Origin: Chondrinema litorale
Lineage (GTDB): Bacteria > Bacteroidota > Bacteroidia > Cytophagales > Flammeovirgaceae
Assembly (NCBI RefSeq): GCF_026250525.1
Contig: NZ_CP111045.1
Location: 434,001 to 498,000 of the forward strand
Direction: 5' to 3'
DNA length: 64,000 nt
Part shown: positions 44,567 through 54,188 of the stretch, piece by piece
How the letters are laid out: the number at the start of each line of letters is the position of its first letter
Position numbering within the stretch: the stretch's first letter is position 1
Position numbers and translations under genes: made by a program
The notes under the pieces: model-generated
Databases searched by the model: none
Seen by the model: only the letters and a program-made list of their open reading frames with translations
Told to the model about the DNA's origin: nothing

Positions 44567-44998
44567 CTAAAAATTGCTTTTTAGCCACTCAAGAGCATCT
44601 TCCCTTGATTTGAAATAAGCTACAGACGGATTATCTACATCTTGATATAAGCCATCAAGATTCTTTTTAAGTTGATAATCACTAAAGAAATTATCTGAAG
44701 ATACGATGGCATTGTATCTTTCAGCCCCAAGAGCTTTTATTGATCTTGGGTACCAATCTTCAGTAGCCCATTTAAGATCTTGTGGAAAAAGACTCATCTT
44801 TTTCTGATCGAAAAACCAATGAATCACTTTGTTTTCAGTAGCTATCTCAAGGGCTTTATCCCAAGCAGCTCTGTAGTCCACACTTTCAGATGGACCAGTA
44901 AAGTTCATCTCTATATAGTTAGAAGATTCATGATATACAATTGAGATACTTTTCCAATCGTGCTTAATTAGTTGTTTTTCTAAATTGTCGCTGGTCAT
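44567..44998 (-). CDS. SpoIIAA/STAS-like protein, paralogue 5
   Basis: From ATG 44996-44998 the protein has 143 residues, the usual length of the family; an upstream ATG adds 20 residues with no match. Landmarks are IEMNFTGPSESVDYRAAWDKAL, the HWFFDQKKMSL strand, DLKWATEDWYPRSIKALG, YNAIVSSDNFFSDY and AYFKSREDALEWL. It is the first gene of the STAS-SDR-STAS operon and is closest by eye to paralogue 4 in the W...W.P motif. Confidence 0.75.
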   Translation of the reverse strand: MTSDNLEKQLIKHDWKSISIVYHESSNYIEMNFTGPSESVDYRAAWDKALEIATENKVIHWFFDQKKMSLFPQDLKWATEDWYPRSIKALGAERYNAIVSSDNFFSDYQLKKNLDGLYQDVDNPSVAYFKSREDALEWLKSNF

Positions 44999-45058
44999 AA
45001 TTAAATAATTTTTGTACAATACTAAGATGGAAATAGTATTATTTACATTTAAAACCAA

Positions 45059-45706
45059 CGAATTTCAAACTTGTGTACGTAAACAGCATCTAGAAAGAAA
45101 TATAATAATTCTAACAGCGAGTATTATTTATACATGATTGATTATCAGACAATTGATTAAAATCAAATTTGTTGCATATCTAACATAATTATGTTATATG
45201 CAAATAATCAAAAGGTTGATAATGCATTTTTAAAAGATTTAGCTTCTTTTTTATATAAAAAATTACGTGAAAATAATTTTTACATTGTTTCACATTGAGA
45301 CTCAAACAACGCGCACACCAATATTGAGTATTTTGAAATGAGGGATAAATGGCAATATTAATACTTTTTTTTAACAATCATTCCATTTGAGATAATTAGC
45401 AAATATGTAAAATCATATAAATTTTGTCAAAAACAGAGATTTTCATTTTTGATATTCACTATCAAAATAAAAAAGCCCCATTATAACTTAAATTCTTTCA
45501 TCCCAATTCTGGGGAATAGTTACCCAAACAATGTAGAGGGAAGTACGCAAAAAAAATATGATTCGAAACCCCAATTAATTAGGGTTTATGCTAAAAAATA
45601 GCCTAGAATTAGGGCAAGAGCATTTTTAGTAAGAAATATAATTATTTTTTTAACTGGAATAGTACTTGAAAATATCTAATTAAATTTTGACTTAAACCTT
45701 AATACA
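45059..45706. other. Large intergenic region with a strong palindrome
   Basis: About 650 bp between the divergent STAS-SDR-STAS operon and the small membrane protein gene. It contains the palindrome at 45172-45203 and a weak 6-bp AAACCC/GGGTTT hairpin at 45566-45587. A 62-codon minus-strand frame at 45189-45377 is not convincing. No tRNA or known RNA recognised. Confidence 0.55.
45172..45203. promoter_or_regulatory. Long imperfect palindrome
   Basis: TTGCATAT..AACATAA (45172-45188) is mirrored by TTATGTTATATGCAA (45189-45203), differing only by a CT insertion at 45180-45181. The central 14 bp are a perfect palindrome. It lies about 175 bp upstream of the STAS-SDR-STAS operon and could be a strong dimeric operator or a hairpin. 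Confidence 0.5.
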
Positions 45707-45892
45707 ATGGCTGAAATAAAAATAGAACGCAAAAAGAAATCGGTTTGGCAATGGATAGTTGCATTCATTCTGATTCTAGTAGTAGCTGTTACTTTGATTA
45801 TAACTCAACTGAGTGAACCAGATAATAGCTATGAGAACCAATACAACTCATCTACTGACACACAACAAGTCGATCCTATAACGGTCAATTAG
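45707..45892 (+). CDS. Small single-pass membrane protein
   Basis: A 61-residue protein with a basic N-terminus (EIKIERKKKS), one membrane helix at about 14-35 (WQWIVAFILILVVAVTLIIT) and a polar, acidic tail rich in Asn, Ser and Thr. The topology is N-in with the tail outside. It lies 48 bp before the PRC-barrel gene and is probably co-transcribed with it. No family recognised. Confidence 0.75.
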   Translation: MAEIKIERKKKSVWQWIVAFILILVVAVTLIITQLSEPDNSYENQYNSSTDTQQVDPITVN

Positions 45893-45940
45893 GTAGATTG
45901 AAGAACATTAAGATAAATTTAACTTAACCAAAAACTTAAA

Positions 45941-46435
45941 ATGGAAACTGCTGTAAAAAAATATCACGTACATAAATCCGATCTGTATCCACTATCTCAA
46001 ATGGATAAATTTAAAGTAGCTAAAGAATATCCAGACGTGAGAGGCTGGGATATTGTTGGAGGTGATGGTGAAAAATTAGGCAAAGTAAAAGATTTGATTG
46101 CTGATGTTAAGCATATGAAGATTAGATACCTAGATGTAGACCTCAAACACGATTTTTTTGAAGATGGAGAGTCTTATCAGATTCTAATACCTCTGGGAGT
46201 AGCTATTCTTAACAGAGACGATCACAATGTAATTGTTACTGGCATTACTAGCGCAAACTTAGCCAATTTCCCATTATATAAGAGAGAGCCAATATATGTA
46301 GTTCGTTCTTATGAAACTGCTGTTCAATCATTCTTCGAAAATAGATTAGATAGACCTCAAACAACCCCAACACCATATAATGATGAGTTCTATCAACATA
46401 GAAATTTTGATGATTCAGCCTTCTATAGAGATTAG
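45941..46435 (+). CDS. PRC-barrel domain protein
   Basis: A 164-residue soluble protein. The PRC-barrel spans about 25-110: RGWDIVGGDGEKLGKVKDLIAD opens it, the MKIRYLDVDL strand follows, then QILIPLGVAIL. The last 45 residues are polar with many Asn, Pro and Tyr. PRC-barrel proteins are often stress-inducible in bacteria, together with small membrane proteins such as the one just upstream. Exact role unknown. A terminator follows 35 bp downstream. Confidence 0.88.
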   Translation: METAVKKYHVHKSDLYPLSQMDKFKVAKEYPDVRGWDIVGGDGEKLGKVKDLIADVKHMKIRYLDVDLKHDFFEDGESYQILIPLGVAILNRDDHNVIVTGITSANLANFPLYKREPIYVVRSYETAVQSFFENRLDRPQTTPTPYNDEFYQHRNFDDSAFYRD

Positions 46436-46470
46436 TATATGAAATATAAATGAGTGTAATTCCAAATAAG

Positions 46471-46502
46471 GGGAGATAGTAATTATCTCCCTCTATTTTT
46501 TG
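46471..46502 (+). terminator. Terminator after the PRC-barrel gene
   Basis: GGGAGATA (46471-46478) pairs with TATCTCCC (46484-46491), loop of 5 bases, followed by a T-rich run. It lies between convergent genes and may also slow the TonB-receptor transcript. Confidence 0.8.
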
Positions 46503-46505
46503 CGC

Positions 46506-48941
46506 TTAAAACTTTACTCCTACAGTCGTATAAAAACTTCTTCCATCAGATGGAATAATTCCTGGACCGGGATAGCCTGAAGCTCTTCTCGTAAAATACA
46601 TATTGTTTGTGAGGTTATTACAGCCAGCTTCTAGCAAAAACCATTTATAAGAATAGCTCGCAGAAAAATCCATAACATAATAGGCCGGTATAATTCCCTC
46701 AACAGCCGAAGGAGTCTGTGCTGCATTACTGGCATCTGAATACTGCTCATCTGCATAAGAATACAATAATGAGGCTTTTAGCTTTTTCCAACCAAAAGAA
46801 AGTCCTGTTTTTAAATTGATATTTGGCACCAATTCTACCTTATTTCCTTTTATAGCAGATTCTTTAGAAGCCACATATTCTGCATTTATTAAAGATACAT
46901 TTCCAAAGAGTTTTAGCTTAAACTGAGAATCGGATTGTAATAGTTTTAGAATATCTGTATCTGCAAAAGCTTCAAGCCCAATATGCCTAGAATCTCCCAC
47001 ATTGGTTCTATATCTGTAGCTTCTATAATTGGTTTCGTCTACTCTTAAGATTGAGCCAATTCTTCCATTATATCTTAAATAAAATGCACTAATATCGAAA
47101 TTTAACCAGTCTTGGTATTTGCCTCTAAAACCTAAATCGAAGTTGAAACCAGATTCATCTTGGATGTCTTCATCCACTACCAAATTGGGATTATTCACTC
47201 GAATATCGTTAAAGTTGATTGCTCTAAAATTTCGAGAAAAATTACCATAGATTTCTACATCTTCTGTTAGCCAATAGCTTGCTCCCAAACCGAAGAACAT
47301 GAATGAACGAACACGTTCTTTATCCTCATAAACATTAAAAGTAGAATCTATCCCCAAGCCAGTTTCTGGGTCTTTTACCAAAACTGAAGATTGATAGTAG
47401 CCATCTGCTTGTGTATTTATGTACTCAAACCTTAAACCCGGAGTAATGCTCAATTTTTCACTAAGGTTAAATACATTTTCTACAAAGGCTGAGAAATTAT
47501 TCCCGGGAAAATCAAAGTCAGAATCTTCCAGACTCTCAGGGTTTAAGAAATGAAAATCTGCATCAGCGCCATCTGTGCCGTTTCCTTGCTTTCTTTGCGT
47601 ATTGCCTTTATAAAATCGGATTCCTGTAAGTAATGCCGAAGGCTGATTAAATGTATTGTAGTGATAAATGAGTCTGGTTTCGTTTCCAAAGTTCTTAAAA
47701 TCATCTACGAATAAATTTCGCTCGGCGTTATCATCTACTCTATCTATTCGTTGCAAATTGCCGAGAGCATCTCTCCCACCTATTAAACCAAAGTTTCGAA
47801 CATTCAACAACAGTCTATCGCTAATATCATAATCTAGAGAAAGCGAAAATAGATTCCAATTTACCCTAAACCAGTTTCTATCTCTAATAGATTGTCGAGG
47901 GTCTTCATTAAACATCGCATCGGTAAGTCCACCCGGCTGTTTAGCCAGATATTTCATATAGGTGTATTCCAGATTTATTTTTAGTCTAGAAACCGGATTC
48001 CAATTTACTCCACCATACCACATATCCAGATCAAACTGTGAGTTTGGTCTCCATCCATCGCCTTGTTTATGCTGATAAAAGGTATAATAATTCAGCTTTT
48101 TTACAGTGCCACCCACACTATTAAACGAGTTAAAGAAACCAAAAGAGCCCAATGTTTGTCTTGAAGTAACTTCTATGGCTTTGTCTTTAGGTCCTTTTTT
48201 TATGATGAAATTCAGCAAACCTCCAAACTGAGTTCCATACTGCAATGAGGCAGCTCCTCTTACCAATTCAATTTTTTGCAATGCCTCTGTGGGTGGTGTG
48301 TAGTAACTTTCTGGATAACCTAAAGCATCAGCACTGATATCGTAACCATTTTGCCTCACATTAAAGTTGGATGTTCTATTTGGGTCTAAACCTCTCGCTC
48401 CAATTCCCAATTGCAAACCTGCTCCGTCTGACTCCCAAATATTCAATCCCGGAACGGAAGCATAAATTTGTCTACTATTATTCGTTGCCAAGTTCGCAGC
48501 AAGATTAGCTGGCAATATCACTTCGTTTTTCTTTGATGCATAAATTGCCGTTTTTTCAACAGCATTTAAGCGTGTAATTCCATTAAAATCTTGTTCGCCA
48601 GTAACTTCCAGTTCATCTAATGTTGATTCGAGTAAAGGCATAGCAAAATCCACAGTTTTACTCGCATTTTTAATCTGGATAGATTTTGTTTGAGTCGCAT
48701 AACCCAGTAAAAAAGCACTTAATTTATATGTGCCCGGTGATAAATTCTTTAGCTCAAACTCACCATTTTCAGTGGTAATTACTGAAATATTTTTATCATG
48801 AACATAGACTTTTACTTTACCAAGCGCATCTCCTGTTTCATTCTCAGTTACTTTCCCAGACACTGAATAGTTCTGACCAACAGCAAAATTGGCTAGAGCA
48901 ATAAATAAGTTTAATAAAAGAATAGTAAATATCTTCTTCAT
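46506..48941 (-). CDS. TonB-dependent receptor, iron-type
   Basis: From ATG 48939-48941 the protein has 811 residues and a signal peptide (MKKIFTILLLNLFIALANFAVGQ). A carboxypeptidase-regulatory-like domain (SGKVTENETGDALGKVKVYV) precedes a plug with ASVPGLNIWESDGAGLQLGIGARGLDPNRTSNFNVRQNG, in the style of FecA-like siderophore or iron-citrate receptors. The barrel ends in FYTTVGVKF. Its ATG overlaps the HTTM gene stop (ATGA), so it is translationally coupled. Last gene of the imelysin operon; it probably imports an iron complex or a related metal source. Confidence 0.9.
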   Translation of the reverse strand: MKKIFTILLLNLFIALANFAVGQNYSVSGKVTENETGDALGKVKVYVHDKNISVITTENGEFELKNLSPGTYKLSAFLLGYATQTKSIQIKNASKTVDFAMPLLESTLDELEVTGEQDFNGITRLNAVEKTAIYASKKNEVILPANLAANLATNNSRQIYASVPGLNIWESDGAGLQLGIGARGLDPNRTSNFNVRQNGYDISADALGYPESYYTPPTEALQKIELVRGAASLQYGTQFGGLLNFIIKKGPKDKAIEVTSRQTLGSFGFFNSFNSVGGTVKKLNYYTFYQHKQGDGWRPNSQFDLDMWYGGVNWNPVSRLKINLEYTYMKYLAKQPGGLTDAMFNEDPRQSIRDRNWFRVNWNLFSLSLDYDISDRLLLNVRNFGLIGGRDALGNLQRIDRVDDNAERNLFVDDFKNFGNETRLIYHYNTFNQPSALLTGIRFYKGNTQRKQGNGTDGADADFHFLNPESLEDSDFDFPGNNFSAFVENVFNLSEKLSITPGLRFEYINTQADGYYQSSVLVKDPETGLGIDSTFNVYEDKERVRSFMFFGLGASYWLTEDVEIYGNFSRNFRAINFNDIRVNNPNLVVDEDIQDESGFNFDLGFRGKYQDWLNFDISAFYLRYNGRIGSILRVDETNYRSYRYRTNVGDSRHIGLEAFADTDILKLLQSDSQFKLKLFGNVSLINAEYVASKESAIKGNKVELVPNINLKTGLSFGWKKLKASLLYSYADEQYSDASNAAQTPSAVEGIIPAYYVMDFSASYSYKWFLLEAGCNNLTNNMYFTRRASGYPGPGIIPSDGRSFYTTVGVKF

Positions 48942-50305
48942 TGTGCTGCTAATGTTTTTTGGTAAGGTAAAACCCACCATTTGTGCTCAAAACTTTCTTT
49001 TATGTTGCTTAAATCAATAGTTGGATCGATAAACAATCTGCTCCCTTCACCATTAAGCGTAACATATGCTTCTGCATAAATTGCAGGTTCAGTAATGCCT
49101 TGTTGCTTGTATTCGTCTCTTATATAGTGTGCAAATTGCAATATCATATCTGGCTGAGTCGCCATCATTTTTTCTTGGTTAGGCGTGAGATAATCTCTCG
49201 CATATACATCGCCTTTTCTTCCAGTTTCTTTGTCTTCCACATGGAAAACTACATAGCCTGCTTTTTCCATTAACATCACTCTCCATGAAAATCTGTAGCC
49301 CTCTTCTGTCCAAAATAAATGACCGGGATAAAACATAAATCGCCAAGGAAAAACCAATTGAAGCAGACAGTAACCAACTAAAAAAGTAATAACTAATTTC
49401 TTAGATAGAGCTTTTTGTGGTTGAATTGATGGACTAGAGAAGCTCTTTTTATTTAAGCTAAACAAGCTTTGAACTTTGTAAATTATATTCTGATGGAATT
49501 TAGCAGGAAAGAAAATCAGCGTAGCACCAATCATTATAAATGGAAACATGCCTATTGGAAATAGCAACCAAGTGATTACATGAAATGCAACTACAGCCAA
49601 ATAAGCATACTTGCGCGTGAATTTACTTAATAGAAAAAAAGGAATTGTAAGGTCGTAAATAGCACCAAACCAACTAAATATATAAGCTGTAATTTCATAT
49701 TGAAACAGCTTACCTAATACTGGAAAATCTGAATGTACTGGCAACCAGATTTTTAATGGCATTGCTTCAAACAACCAATCGGGATTGAGTTTGGCAATGC
49801 CCGCATAGACATATACAATTCCCAACTGAAACTGGAAAATAGCAATTACCCATCTCGGAACTTGCTGTTTTAAAATGCTTGGCTTTCTAATAACATCAAT
49901 TGAGAAATAGCGATGAGCAGGAACCCAAAAGAGCAAAAATGCTACAAGACTTATAAAGTAGTAATGATTGAGGTAATTCGTTTTGTCTATCAATTCAACA
50001 TAGCTGAACAAAACAAAAAACAGGCTGATTGACACTTTATAAAACCAACCTAACATTACCATAAATGCAGAAATTGCCATCACGGTAAATACCAAATACA
50101 TCGCAAATGCTGGCAATGGTTTTACCCATTCAAAGCCATAGTAGCTAAAGAAAAAACCGGGTTGAATGTATTGCTGATATATCCATCCATTGAGAATAAA
50201 CCGAAGGATACTCCAAAGCATAACTGCACCAAACAAGACCCTAAAAAAAGCCAGAGGTGCAATTGACACCTCTTTAAATAACAGCTTGTTAATTTTCTCT
50301 TTCAT
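48938..50305 (-). CDS. HTTM (vitamin-K-carboxylase-like) membrane protein
   Basis: A 455-residue protein with many membrane helices in the first 330 residues: APLAFFRVLFGAVMLWSILRF, FSYVELIDKTNYLNHYYFISLVAFLLFWVPAHRYFSID and LGIVYVYAGIAKLNPDWL. Those segments match the HTTM family, the membrane part shared with vitamin K-dependent gamma-carboxylases. The last 120 residues form a soluble beta-rich domain. It lies 20 bp after the second imelysin gene. The role of HTTM proteins in iron operons is not established. Confidence 0.88.
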   Translation of the reverse strand: MKEKINKLLFKEVSIAPLAFFRVLFGAVMLWSILRFILNGWIYQQYIQPGFFFSYYGFEWVKPLPAFAMYLVFTVMAISAFMVMLGWFYKVSISLFFVLFSYVELIDKTNYLNHYYFISLVAFLLFWVPAHRYFSIDVIRKPSILKQQVPRWVIAIFQFQLGIVYVYAGIAKLNPDWLFEAMPLKIWLPVHSDFPVLGKLFQYEITAYIFSWFGAIYDLTIPFFLLSKFTRKYAYLAVVAFHVITWLLFPIGMFPFIMIGATLIFFPAKFHQNIIYKVQSLFSLNKKSFSSPSIQPQKALSKKLVITFLVGYCLLQLVFPWRFMFYPGHLFWTEEGYRFSWRVMLMEKAGYVVFHVEDKETGRKGDVYARDYLTPNQEKMMATQPDMILQFAHYIRDEYKQQGITEPAIYAEAYVTLNGEGSRLFIDPTIDLSNIKESFEHKWWVLPYQKTLAAQ

Positions 50306-50325
50306 GGTTTCAGCTTAAAATTCAA

Positions 50326-51426
50326 CTAATCGCCATCATTATCGCTAAAGGTTACCAATAAACCCAGTTGAGACATCATATCGGTTTTTACCAACACTAC
50401 CAATTTCTGTAGTTCATTATATAAAGTCTCTAAATCTTCGGGATTTGAGTTAAGTGTTTCGTACATCGAAAGGCTAACAGCAGCATGGGCAGTTCTTATG
50501 GCATCAATCTGATTGTTGATGGTAAGTGAGAGTAATTCATCATCATGTTTGGCTTCTACTTGGTCGAGGTAATCGTCAAAACCAGTTGAATTTCCTCCAT
50601 TGAAAATATCATCGATCGCATCAAGGTTCTCTTCTATCAACTCTAAAGAATAGCGACTTCTCCATGCTTCTAAGTTGTTGGGTAACACTTCTCCTAAACT
50701 CTTTTTACCCAAAGGCACTCCTACCTTTTCATTTTTAATTTCTTCTGTAAGAATGATTAAAGCATTAGCCAATGTATTGGTAGAGCTACCAATATCTTTA
50801 CCATCTAAAGAAATAAAAGTCGCTACATAATTACCATCTCCACTTTCCCAATCGCTGCTAATCTCTGTAGCAATGCTTACAAGATTGTTGGTTAAAGCTA
50901 CTAGAAAACTAACTCTTTGAGCATCGTTTTGAAACAAGTCTAAAGTCGCATTATCATCTTGTTCCCCATTAAATATCAGGTATTCTATAGCTGGTAAGCC
51001 TTTGGTAGATGAACCCAAGTTGATTACATAAGCTTCGTCTATTGTTTCCTCAGTGTCTACAGCAGATTCTATATTGTTTGTATTGGTTGGCCAATTATCA
51101 ATACTGGTTTCAAGTGCTTTTTCATCTATCGGTCCGAAGTTTACCATCTCTACAGATTTCCAAGCAATTGCTGCCTCTTTCCATGCACTTTGTAATGTTG
51201 ATAGATTCTCGCTAGATATTTCTGTGGAAAAAGTAACGGCTGCTACATTAAGCACTTCCGCTTTTTGGGTAAATGTTTCGTAACTAGGGAAAATGATGTT
51301 TGTGCCTATATTTTCTAGCATAACTTGCCTGTCAAAACTATCTTGATCTGAATTATCTTCACTATCGCAAGCCACTAAACCAAATACTATAATTCCTATA
51401 TTGAGCAGTAAGAAATACTTTTTCAT
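50326..51426 (-). CDS. Imelysin-family lipoprotein, variant with altered metal motif
   Basis: A 366-residue protein with a lipoprotein signal ending in GLVACDSED (Cys20). The imelysin (peptidase M75-like) fold is indicated by LQSAWKEAAIAWKSVEMVNFGP and STKGLPAIEYLIFN. The usual GxHxxE motif is GLPAIE here, with the histidine replaced by proline. This variant is known for the second imelysin of paired systems. It is the periplasmic partner of the other imelysin and the di-heme protein; its start overlaps the di-heme gene stop by 4 bases. Confidence 0.87.
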   Translation of the reverse strand: MKKYFLLLNIGIIVFGLVACDSEDNSDQDSFDRQVMLENIGTNIIFPSYETFTQKAEVLNVAAVTFSTEISSENLSTLQSAWKEAAIAWKSVEMVNFGPIDEKALETSIDNWPTNTNNIESAVDTEETIDEAYVINLGSSTKGLPAIEYLIFNGEQDDNATLDLFQNDAQRVSFLVALTNNLVSIATEISSDWESGDGNYVATFISLDGKDIGSSTNTLANALIILTEEIKNEKVGVPLGKKSLGEVLPNNLEAWRSRYSLELIEENLDAIDDIFNGGNSTGFDDYLDQVEAKHDDELLSLTINNQIDAIRTAHAAVSLSMYETLNSNPEDLETLYNELQKLVVLVKTDMMSQLGLLVTFSDNDGD

Positions 51427-52835
51427 AATGATTCAAGAAATTGAATTAAAAATTGTCTATCAGTTTTTTCCATGTTTAAAAACTCCTGTTTAGAAGCTCC
51501 TGCTTCTCCACCATGCCAAAGAATTGCCTCTTCTAAAGATCGAGCTCTGCCATCGTGCATAAAATTGGTATGGCCATTTACCTCTTCAATTAAACCAATA
51601 CCCCAAAGCGGCGGTGTTCTCCACTCATTACCATCTGCTAAATAATCTGGTCTGCCATCTGCCAGCTCATCTCCCATATCGTGCAAAAGCATATCAGTAT
51701 AAGGTCTGATGACTTCATTACTAAATTCAGGAAAATCTGGATGGTTACCAGTTGTAATTTTAGGGATGTGGCAAGCTGTACAGTTAGCTTCAAAAAAGAG
51801 TTGTTTTCCTTTTAGCACTTCAGCATCATCCCAGTTTCTTCTTTTAGGAACTGCTAGTGCAGAAGAATAAAGTGTTACTTTTTCTAAAATACTTTCTTTT
51901 AGTTCCGGTTCTCCACCGTTTACTGCATTCTGGCAATCTTCTTCTGCTGAAGAACAAGCTTGCTCTGGAAAAACAGACGAAGTAATACCGATATCACCAG
52001 CAAAAGCTCCTGCAACTTGCTGCCTAACAGATGGTTGATTGGCTTTCCAACCAAAGCGACCAATTTTAGCAGTTTGTGCCTCAAAATCCCAAACCCAGTT
52101 TATTCTCCCTGAAATGCCATCTCCATTTGTATCATTTTCATCTGCATACTCATTAAGTGTTACTTCGTCTATTGCTTCAAGCAATCCAAGACCAATCATA
52201 TGCTGAGCAACTCTCGGCGATACCATTGTAGATGCATGAAAATTGCCATAACCCAAATTAGTAAAATTATATTGAGGCTTTCTCAATGTGTATATTTCTC
52301 CATCAGCAAAGCTGCCAGAAATTGTTTCGTATGTAATTTCTACTGAACCCTCAGAAGTAACTCCTAAAATTGAATTGGTAGCAAATTGATCTCCGTAACT
52401 TGGTTCTCCAATAGGCCCTCCAGTTTCTGAGTCTCCGGGAATACTTAATCTAAATAATAATGATACAGGTTGTTCGCCTTCTTCGGGAGGTGCTCCTTTA
52501 CCATCTTTAAAATGACAACTTGAGCAAGAACGAGCGATAAAAAAAGGGCCTAAACCGTCTAGGTCTTCTGTAGAGGAAGGTGCTGTAACCCAGTTTCTAT
52601 TAAAAAATGAATTCCCTGTTACAAAAATTAAATCTTTATCTCCTATCAGATTTGGGGCTGCATTACCAAATGCATTTACAGATTCGTCGTGCACTGTGGT
52701 TGAACCACCAGAAAATTGTTCACCCTCTTCTAACCAAACAATTTCATCATCTTTATCTTGGCAACTTTCAAAAAGTAAAATTACAGCATATAAAACTGTT
52801 GCCAGTATTAGTGAGTATTTCCTTGCCGCTTTCAT
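51423..52835 (-). CDS. Di-heme oxidoreductase (DUF1111 type)
   Basis: From ATG 52833-52835 the protein has 470 residues, with an exported lipoprotein-like N-terminus (LLFESC). Two CxxCH heme motifs are visible: CSSCH near residue 104 and CTACH near residue 350. The family features GPFFIARSCSSCH, DGISGRINWVWD and DGRARSLEEAILWHGGEA place it with the DUF1111/MauG-like di-heme proteins found beside imelysins in iron-uptake loci. It should act in the periplasm or at the outer membrane. Start preferred because the upstream ATG adds 14 non-signal residues. Confidence 0.9.
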   Translation of the reverse strand: MKAARKYSLILATVLYAVILLFESCQDKDDEIVWLEEGEQFSGGSTTVHDESVNAFGNAAPNLIGDKDLIFVTGNSFFNRNWVTAPSSTEDLDGLGPFFIARSCSSCHFKDGKGAPPEEGEQPVSLLFRLSIPGDSETGGPIGEPSYGDQFATNSILGVTSEGSVEITYETISGSFADGEIYTLRKPQYNFTNLGYGNFHASTMVSPRVAQHMIGLGLLEAIDEVTLNEYADENDTNGDGISGRINWVWDFEAQTAKIGRFGWKANQPSVRQQVAGAFAGDIGITSSVFPEQACSSAEEDCQNAVNGGEPELKESILEKVTLYSSALAVPKRRNWDDAEVLKGKQLFFEANCTACHIPKITTGNHPDFPEFSNEVIRPYTDMLLHDMGDELADGRPDYLADGNEWRTPPLWGIGLIEEVNGHTNFMHDGRARSLEEAILWHGGEAGASKQEFLNMEKTDRQFLIQFLESL

Positions 52836-52953
52836 AACCCAAATAAATCCACCCTTGTAATCAAGGGTGGATATCAATATTTAATTAATTGTAAACTAAG
52901 ACAATCGTTCAATTTAAAGCTGATTAATTGCCAGCTAATTGGATTCAAATCTC

Positions 52954-54171
52954 TTATACATCAGAAGGGTCTAGTGTAAACCCAAACATAGCAGAGATTT
53001 CTGCAATTTTATCGCCTTGTTCTCTCAGTAAATCAATAGCATTTTTAATTCTTGTGCGACCTGGTTCAGCTAAAAATTCTTGGTCAAAAGGTGCTTGAAT
53101 TGCTTGAGTCGCAGTAAATGAAGAGTTTAATAACTGCAACATTTCGGTGTTTAATGTTTCGTCTTCTTCCTCTACCAAATCATTAATACCCGGACCATCC
53201 ATCACAGTTCCATCAGTCCACACATAAGTACCTGTGTAAACATTAAAGATGCCTTTTGCATTATTTACTATATCTCTGTGCGTGTTATCGCTAAAGCAAG
53301 AATGCTCATCTTCTTTACTTTTCTCATCCCAAGCAACAAACATTCTCTCACCAGCAAGTTCACCTTTGCTTAGCTTGCCAATACCGATTAATATTTTTTC
53401 TAAAGAATTGTCTAATTCTGATTCAGAAGTGAAAGTTGATCTGTAATCTGCTCCCGGTTGCCAAGCATCTAACAAAACCTGTAAATCATCTAATAACAAT
53501 TCAGAAGCTGCTAATAAATAATCACCTCTTCTATCACAGTTTCCATTGGTACACTCTTCAGTAGTTACATAATCTGTGTATGGTCTGTCGCCTCCACCAG
53601 CACCTTCGCTTAAATCTTGTCCCCATAATAAGAACTCGATGGCATGGTAACCAGAACTGATGTTAGTTTCACCGCCATCTTCATTTTGTGCAGCGATTAA
53701 ATCTTTATCTATAGTTGGGAAAGTTTCAGCATCTCCAATAATATTTACATTGATGTTACCATCTGCACCATTCACATTTCCAGACACATAATCGATATAA
53801 GATTCATCTAAAGGCCATGCATTTAACTGTCCTTCTGGACCATCTTCATCATCTATTGGTCCATCATAAAACCTGAAAGCTTCAGTTTGGCCATAAGGCT
53901 CGCGACTATCTAACCAAGCTTGTTTGGCATCAGCTAATGTTTCTGCTGTTGGATTAGCTAAAAAAGTCTCAATTTTTTGCTTTAGGGTAGCGGCAAGGTT
54001 GTAAGTATCTACATAATTGGCATAAACCAAATCTGCATAATTTTCTATAACAACAGCCTTGGTTACAGTAGGAGTAGTATTTTCAGCTTCATCATCATCA
54101 CAATTTGTGAACACAAATAAAAAAGTAAGTAGCAGTAATGCACTTTTAAGCTTATGTAAATATTTTACCAT
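52954..54171 (-). CDS. Imelysin-family lipoprotein (IrpA-like)
   Basis: From ATG 54169-54171 the protein has 405 residues and a lipoprotein signal (LLTFLFVFTNC). The imelysin features are AWLDSREPYGQTEAFRFYDGPID, the metal-binding GYHAIEFLLWGQD with an intact GxHxxE, DLQVLLDAWQPGADYR and AGERMFVAWDEKSKEDEHSCFSDNTH. This is the IrpA/IPPA branch linked to iron acquisition. First gene of the five-gene operon. A longer upstream frame of 38 residues has no signal and is rejected. Confidence 0.9.
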   Translation of the reverse strand: MVKYLHKLKSALLLLTFLFVFTNCDDDEAENTTPTVTKAVVIENYADLVYANYVDTYNLAATLKQKIETFLANPTAETLADAKQAWLDSREPYGQTEAFRFYDGPIDDEDGPEGQLNAWPLDESYIDYVSGNVNGADGNINVNIIGDAETFPTIDKDLIAAQNEDGGETNISSGYHAIEFLLWGQDLSEGAGGGDRPYTDYVTTEECTNGNCDRRGDYLLAASELLLDDLQVLLDAWQPGADYRSTFTSESELDNSLEKILIGIGKLSKGELAGERMFVAWDEKSKEDEHSCFSDNTHRDIVNNAKGIFNVYTGTYVWTDGTVMDGPGINDLVEEEDETLNTEMLQLLNSSFTATQAIQAPFDQEFLAEPGRTRIKNAIDLLREQGDKIAEISAMFGFTLDPSDV

Positions 54172-54188
54172 TATGTGTTTATAGATTT

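Noticed and set aside
45189..45377. 62-codon minus-strand ORF
   Set aside because: It overlaps the strong palindrome region and has no domain or composition support.
45555..45600. GATTCGAAACCCC segment resembling a tRNA T-arm
   Set aside because: No acceptor, D-arm or anticodon arm can be folded around it; it is probably chance.
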